Of a DNA stretch of 17,215 nucleotides, positions 13,832-17,215 are shown one piece after another; within the stretch, counting starts at the first letter, position 1; each line of letters opens with the position of its first letter. The notes under the pieces are model-generated. The model saw only the letters and a program-made list of their open reading frames with translations. It was not told the DNA's origin and searched no databases. Location: positions 1 through 17,215 of the forward strand of contig JAGHBR010000024.1 of NCBI GenBank assembly GCA_021160885.1, written 5' to 3'. The translations under genes were made by a program, and so were the position numbers. The DNA comes from Caldisericaceae bacterium (GTDB lineage: Bacteria > Calditrichota > Calditrichia > Calditrichales > Calditrichaceae).

Positions 13832-15097
13832 TCACCGATATTTTGCTGTAATTTGGCTTATTTTTGATTTATTAGCTTTGTCGTATTTAATGGTCAAATA
13901 CAGGTACTGGTCGTCTGAAGATTTTTCCAGAATTTTTGCCAGCGGGTAAATCAGATGTTCGGCAGCGCCACGCTGGTAATTCAAACGAATTTGCTCCACT
14001 TCGTACTGGTCTTCAACCAGGCTTAGCAACCTGTCGCGCAGGCGTTGTAAGCCAATGTGCCGGGCTGCGGAAATGAAAAGCGCTTCCGGGTGCAAAAGGC
14101 GCAGCTGGTCAAGAATGTTGTGGTTTTTCAGCCGGTCAACCTTATTGAAAACCAACAACCGTTTCTTATCTTCGATTTTAAGTTCGTTTAAAATTTGGTT
14201 TACCGTTTCCACATGGGCCTCAAAATGAGGATGGGTAACATCCACCACATGAATAAGCAGATCGGCTTCAATGGCTTCGGACAGGGTAGTTTGAAAGCTG
14301 GCCACCAAATGGTGCGGTAATTTTCGGATAAAACCAACAGTGTCACTTACCAGAATCGTGGTCGTTGGATTTAATTGCAATCGACGTACGGTGGTGTCCA
14401 GTGTAGCAAAAAGCTGGTCTTCAATGAGCACTCTGGCATTGGTCAGTGCATTCATCAAGGTGGATTTTCCGGCGTTGGTGTAACCGATTAAAGCAGCCCG
14501 GAACAGCTCCTTGCGTTGTTGCCTCTGTACCTGATTTTGATGGGCAATTTTTTCTAACTTTTCTTTTAAATGCGAAATGCGTTGGCGTACCAGGCGCCGA
14601 TCGGTTTCTAACTGTGTTTCGCCAGGACCTTTGGTACCGATGCCGCCTACCTGTCGCGATAAGTGTTGCCATTGACGGGTTAAACGGGGTAAATAGTAAT
14701 TTAGTTGAGCCAATTCTACCTGGACTTTAGCCATGTTGGTACGTGCGTGCAAGGCAAAAATGTCTAAAATGAGAGCTGTACGATCAATAACTTTGATTTT
14801 GGTTACGTTTTCAATATTACGCACCTGAGCAGGCGATAATTCATCGTCAAATACGAGCAAATCGATATCATTAACCTCAATAAAATCGGCAATTTCTTCT
14901 ATTTTGCCTTTTCCAATAAAAAAAGCGGGATCAGGAGCTAAGCGTTCCTGAACAAAGGTGTGAATAATGTCAGCTCCGGAAGTTTGGGCCAAAGCCGCAA
15001 GTTCTGAAAGATGGTCTTCTACTTCCCAGCGGGATTGCCCCCGCTTTACCATGCCCACTAAAACACAGCGCTCAGGCTGTTGATCTGTACGGATTAT
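13832..15097 (-). CDS. hflX: Ribosome-associated GTPase HflX (probable AUA start)
   Basis: HflX binds the 50S subunit and splits or rescues stalled ribosomes. It has the N-terminal HflX domain with Phe-Ile-Gly-Lys-Gly-Lys-Ile-Glu-Glu, the family block Gly-Pro-Gly-Glu-Thr-Gln-Leu-Glu-Thr-Asp, and a GTPase domain with P-loop Gly205-Tyr-Thr-Asn-Ala-Gly-Lys211-Ser212, Asp-Thr-Val-Gly-Phe (G3), Asn-Lys-Val-Asp (G4) and Ser-Ala (G5). The first ATG/GTG/TTG in frame is GTG 15058, with no Shine-Dalgarno, and it would cut the conserved first strand Arg-Cys-Val-Leu-Val-Gly. The frame is open up to a stop at 15133-15131 and contains GGAGGT at 15112-15107. The best-spaced codon is AUA 15097 (9 nt), giving 421 residues, close to the usual 420-430. 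AUC 15094 is the alternative. The propeller gene follows after 4 nt. Confidence 0.9.
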   Translation of the reverse strand: MIRTDQQPERCVLVGMVKRGQSRWEVEDHLSELAALAQTSGADIIHTFVQERLAPDPAFFIGKGKIEEIADFIEVNDIDLLVFDDELSPAQVRNIENVTKIKVIDRTALILDIFALHARTNMAKVQVELAQLNYYLPRLTRQWQHLSRQVGGIGTKGPGETQLETDRRLVRQRISHLKEKLEKIAHQNQVQRQQRKELFRAALIGYTNAGKSTLMNALTNARVLIEDQLFATLDTTVRRLQLNPTTTILVSDTVGFIRKLPHHLVASFQTTLSEAIEADLLIHVVDVTHPHFEAHVETVNQILNELKIEDKKRLLVFNKVDRLKNHNILDQLRLLHPEALFISAARHIGLQRLRDRLLSLVEDQYEVEQIRLNYQRGAAEHLIYPLAKILEKSSDDQYLYLTIKYDKANKSKISQITAKYR

Positions 15098-15106
15098 TTT
15101 TTTTCT

Positions 15107-15112
15107 ACCTCC
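15107..15112 (-). promoter_or_regulatory. Shine-Dalgarno of hflX
   Basis: GGAGGT on the minus strand, within AGGAGGT. No ATG, GTG or TTG in any frame lies within its reach; the in-frame AUA at 15097-15095 is 9 nt away. The site decides the proposed non-canonical hflX start. Confidence 0.7.
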
Positions 15113-15127
15113 TGTTTTGTTACACCT

Positions 15128-15155
15128 ATTTTAACTAATTTACTTAAAAATGCAA
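15128..15155 (-). promoter_or_regulatory. Candidate promoter of hflX
   Basis: On the minus strand, TTGCAT (15155-15150) and TAAAAT (15133-15128) are separated by 16 nt; the -10 matches 5 of 6 consensus bases. Transcription would start near 15121, leaving a leader of about 24 nt that holds the Shine-Dalgarno. This short leader agrees with a translation start near 15097. Confidence 0.45.
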
Positions 15156-15287
15156 GAGATTTCTTTAGTACTCATTGATTAAATTATTTTGCTGGCATTT
15201 AGTTCCTGCTTTTGACAAACATAGTTAAGTGATAATTGCCGATTGTTGTTAAAATCCATTTCAGAGAATTGTTGTAGATCAGCTGAC

Positions 15288-16373
15288 TCAGGTAAGGGGT
15301 ATTCTAATTTCAAACGAACTCCCTTGCCCGACCTTGCTTTTAACAGAAATTTGCCAGCGATTTTCATCAACAATACGTTTGACAATTGAAAGACCAAGAC
15401 CTGTACCATCTTCACGGGTTGTAAAAAAGGGTTGGAAGATTTTATCAATTTGATCTGGTGGAATGCCTTTCCCCTGATCATTTACTTCAATAATCAAATT
15501 TCCTTCTACTTTCTTTGCCAACACGGTCAATTGCCCACCTTTTGGCATTGCTTGTAAAGCATTCAACACCAAGTTCATTAAAACCTGTTTAAAAAGGTTT
15601 GCATCCGTCTCAATATGAGGTAGAGGTTCTTTTTTAATAAATTCCATTTTCACGCTTTGTTTGCGAGCCCTGCTTTCAAGCATTTTGAGAAGCAATTCTA
15701 TTGTTTCTGCAACACTAACTAAAGATTGAGAATAGGTTGGCTTGCGGGCAAAGCTAAGGTAATTTTCTACAACAGCATTGATGCGTTTGGTCTCTTGTTC
15801 TAAAATTTCAAAAAATTCTGAAGACTTCAAGTCCTCAGGTGCCTTTTCTTTTAAAATTTCAATTGCCCCCCTGATGGAAGCCAATGGATTTCTTACTTCA
15901 TGTGCCAGGCTGGCCGTCATCTCACCAATAATGGCCAAACGATCGGTTGCCCTTAATTTTCGTTCCATTTCCAATAGCATTTCACTTTGACGTTTTTGCT
16001 GAATGTTCAATTCTTCAAGCTTTTCTGCCAGTTGCCGGTATTTTTCTGTTTTTTCCCTTTCTCCCTGCGCTTTAAGTCCGGTTAAATAACCAATTACATT
16101 AAATAGAATGATCTGTAAAAATCGTAGTAGATTGGTTTCGACAAGACCACCCCAATGTAACATGACGTGTGGTAAATAAAAAGCCGTTACGGTTAAAGCT
16201 GCCCCAACGCCCCCTTTTACGCCAAACTGAAAAGCAGCCAGTAAAATTGGAACAAAGTACAACTCCATATAAATCAAGTGGAATTGCCAGATGGAAGTTG
16301 GCGTGTTGTAATGTAAAAAAGTAATTATTAAAATTAATCCACCGATTACAATCAGCCAAAAGTTCCGTTTCAT
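15288..16373 (-). CDS. Membrane sensor histidine kinase
   Basis: 361 residues. The N-terminal part (about 1-100) has four hydrophobic segments and no large extracytoplasmic domain. A coiled coil follows (about 105-145), then the HisKA dimerisation domain with the phosphorylated His158 in Ser-Leu-Ala-His-Glu-Val-Arg-Asn-Pro-Leu-Ala. The HATPase domain has an N box (Asn-Leu-Val-Leu-Asn-Ala), G1 (Asp-Gln-Gly-Lys-Gly-Ile-Pro), F box (Phe-Phe-Thr-Thr) and G2 (Gly-Thr-Gly-Leu-Gly-Leu-Ser-Ile). The layout resembles NtrB/ZraS/AtoS-type kinases. No response regulator is next to it, so it is an orphan here, with signal and partner unknown. Start ATG 16373 has AAGGAG with a 5-nt spacer. Confidence 0.93.
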   Translation of the reverse strand: MKRNFWLIVIGGLILIITFLHYNTPTSIWQFHLIYMELYFVPILLAAFQFGVKGGVGAALTVTAFYLPHVMLHWGGLVETNLLRFLQIILFNVIGYLTGLKAQGEREKTEKYRQLAEKLEELNIQQKRQSEMLLEMERKLRATDRLAIIGEMTASLAHEVRNPLASIRGAIEILKEKAPEDLKSSEFFEILEQETKRINAVVENYLSFARKPTYSQSLVSVAETIELLLKMLESRARKQSVKMEFIKKEPLPHIETDANLFKQVLMNLVLNALQAMPKGGQLTVLAKKVEGNLIIEVNDQGKGIPPDQIDKIFQPFFTTREDGTGLGLSIVKRIVDENRWQISVKSKVGQGSSFEIRIPLT

Positions 16374-16382
16374 TCAGGCTCC

Positions 16383-16403
16383 TTAAATTTGGCTATCAAC
16401 CAT
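16383..16403 (-). other. Possible 6-codon leader ORF before the histidine kinase
   Basis: ATG at 16403-16401, preceded by AGGAG at 16414-16410 (6-nt spacer), encodes six residues, Met-Val-Asp-Ser-Gln-Ile, and ends in TAA at 16385-16383. That stop overlaps the kinase Shine-Dalgarno AAGGAG. Such short frames occur by chance, so this is a weak call; coupling between leader and kinase translation is only a possibility. Confidence 0.2.
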
Positions 16404-16444
16404 TGATCACTCCTCTTGAATCCACTTTAACAATCTGTCAAAAA

Positions 16445-17215
16445 TTACGGTGTTTTCTTTTTCCTTTTGCGCTCTTTTTTAGGTAATGGTTCGATTTTAA
16501 AGGTACCTTTCACCTTTTGCCCATCGTGTTCTAAAACAACCGTGTAATCTCCGGCAGGCAAATAGCATCTCCCATTGTCACGTTTTTTCAGTTTTTTAGC
16601 CTGCGCTTTATCTTTTACAATTTCATTCAGGTATTTTTGCAAAACGACTGAATCCAGAGCAAAATCGTAAAATTCAAAATTTAATCCTTCATCACTTTTA
16701 ACCTGCCATTCAGCCAGTGTAAAATCCCTTTTGCCTGTTATTGCAATTTTTGTAAGACCGGCATTTTTGCAATAAAAGGCAATCTTTAAAGAATCGCCTT
16801 TATTAAACTTCCAGGCATAGTTGCGGTTGCCCACATAGGGTTGTTCTTTGTGATTCTTTAAATTAAAGAGGTGTAGTTCTTTGGTAAGTAAATCCTGCGT
16901 CAGTTTTTCAACTTCTTGCACTCCGGCGATGTAAATTGAACGGCCATGGGTGCCAATCACCAAATCGTGATCACGGGGATGCACCACAAGGTCATGCACT
17001 GGCGCATCACTCAAACCGCGGGCAAAGGCCATAAAATGTTGTCCGTCATCTAAGGAAATATAAACACCATGATCGGTTCCCACATAGAGTATGTGTTCAT
17101 TGACTGGATCTTCCTTAACCACATTAATCGGTTCTGCTGGCAAATTCAGGCCGATGTGCTGCCAGTGCTGGCCATAATCTTCTGAACGATAGAGCAGGGC
17201 TTCAAAGTTATCCCA
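16445..17215 (-). CDS. C-terminal part of a sortilin/BNR-repeat propeller protein (partial)
   Basis: The frame is open to the right edge of the window, so the start lies outside; 256 residues are visible. The first part has BNR/sortilin-type blade motifs: Tyr-Arg-Ser-Glu-Asp-Tyr-Gly-Gln-His-Trp, Tyr-Val-Gly-Thr-Asp-His-Gly-Val-Tyr-Ile-Ser and Ser-Leu-Asp-Asp-Gly-Gln. It then reads Val-His-Pro-Arg-Asp-His-Asp-Leu-Val-Ile-Gly-Thr-His-Gly-Arg-Ser-Ile-Tyr. This matches the end of the large exported Sortilin-Vps10/BNR-like proteins often annotated as glycosyl hydrolases, without proof of such activity. A C-terminal domain with Pro-Ala-Gly-Asp-Tyr-Thr-Val-Val-Leu follows, and the protein ends in a very basic tail (Lys-Lys-Glu-Arg-Lys-Arg-Lys-Lys-Lys-Thr-Pro). 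The kinase gene follows after 71 nt with no obvious terminator between them. Confidence 0.8.
   Translation of the reverse strand, partial: WDNFEALLYRSEDYGQHWQHIGLNLPAEPINVVKEDPVNEHILYVGTDHGVYISLDDGQHFMAFARGLSDAPVHDLVVHPRDHDLVIGTHGRSIYIAGVQEVEKLTQDLLTKELHLFNLKNHKEQPYVGNRNYAWKFNKGDSLKIAFYCKNAGLTKIAITGKRDFTLAEWQVKSDEGLNFEFYDFALDSVVLQKYLNEIVKDKAQAKKLKKRDNGRCYLPAGDYTVVLEHDGQKVKGTFKIEPLPKKERKRKKKTP

Noticed and set aside
15179..15481. 100-codon minus-strand frame at the end of the histidine kinase
   Set aside because: It overlaps the conserved ATPase domain of the kinase in another frame and resembles no family; a shadow frame.

Overview
The window reads as a compact chromosomal segment of an AT-rich, Gram-negative-type bacterium, probably from the FCB side of the tree. 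A Calditrichota organism such as Caldithrix is my best guess, from memory of gene order and gene mix only. The clues are an MCE/MlaD envelope protein, HprK with mannose-family PTS domains and no PTS permease, secreted beta-propeller proteins of the Reg_prop and sortilin/BNR types, and an S9 peptidase. No insertion sequence, phage gene, CRISPR array or plasmid function was seen.

Layout. Plus strand, 1-6942: the end of an unidentified gene, then smg (DUF494), topA, xerC-like recombinase and a short-form ribosome hibernation factor (hpf), closed by a strong terminator at 4090-4119. A second run follows: hprK, a mannose-type EIIA, a mannose-type EIIB and a single MCE/MlaD-like protein. 7004-7113: tRNA-Phe(GAA) with its own terminator. 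7227-7658: a small DUF1841-like protein. 7719-8006: AT-rich non-coding DNA. 8007-10953: a two-gene unit of an exported, degenerate metallophosphoesterase-family protein with an in-frame UGA, and an exported S9 prolyl-oligopeptidase-type peptidase. 11149-12015: a ferritin-like/VIT1 fusion. The rest is on the minus strand, read from the right edge: the C-terminal part of a sortilin/BNR-like propeller protein, an orphan membrane sensor histidine kinase, hflX and a secreted Reg_prop propeller protein.

Main discovery candidate: the gene at 8007-8921 has a TGA at 8124-8126 that splits an otherwise intact reading frame (signal peptide before it, conserved domain after it). The codon falls at the second position of a Cys-x-Cys-like motif (Cys38-Leu-Sec40). 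It is followed 23 nt later by a perfect 6-bp GC-rich hairpin whose 5-nt loop (UGGAG) carries G at its second position, which is the published pattern of a bacterial SECIS element. I therefore annotate a probable selenoprotein rather than a pseudogene. I do not recall a selenoprotein of this family, but I could not search for one.

Second observation: hflX has a consensus Shine-Dalgarno and a promoter candidate just upstream, but no ATG, GTG or TTG at the right distance. The best-placed codon is AUA at 15097, and the conserved first beta-strand of HflX is only included if translation begins there or at the adjacent AUC.

How the genes fit together: the left half holds chromosome maintenance (topA, xerC), ribosome hibernation (hpf) and a partial phosphorelay (hprK, EIIA, EIIB) that looks regulatory rather than transport-related, since no EI, HPr, EIIC or EIID is present here. 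The right half is dominated by envelope and exported proteins, iron handling and signal sensing.
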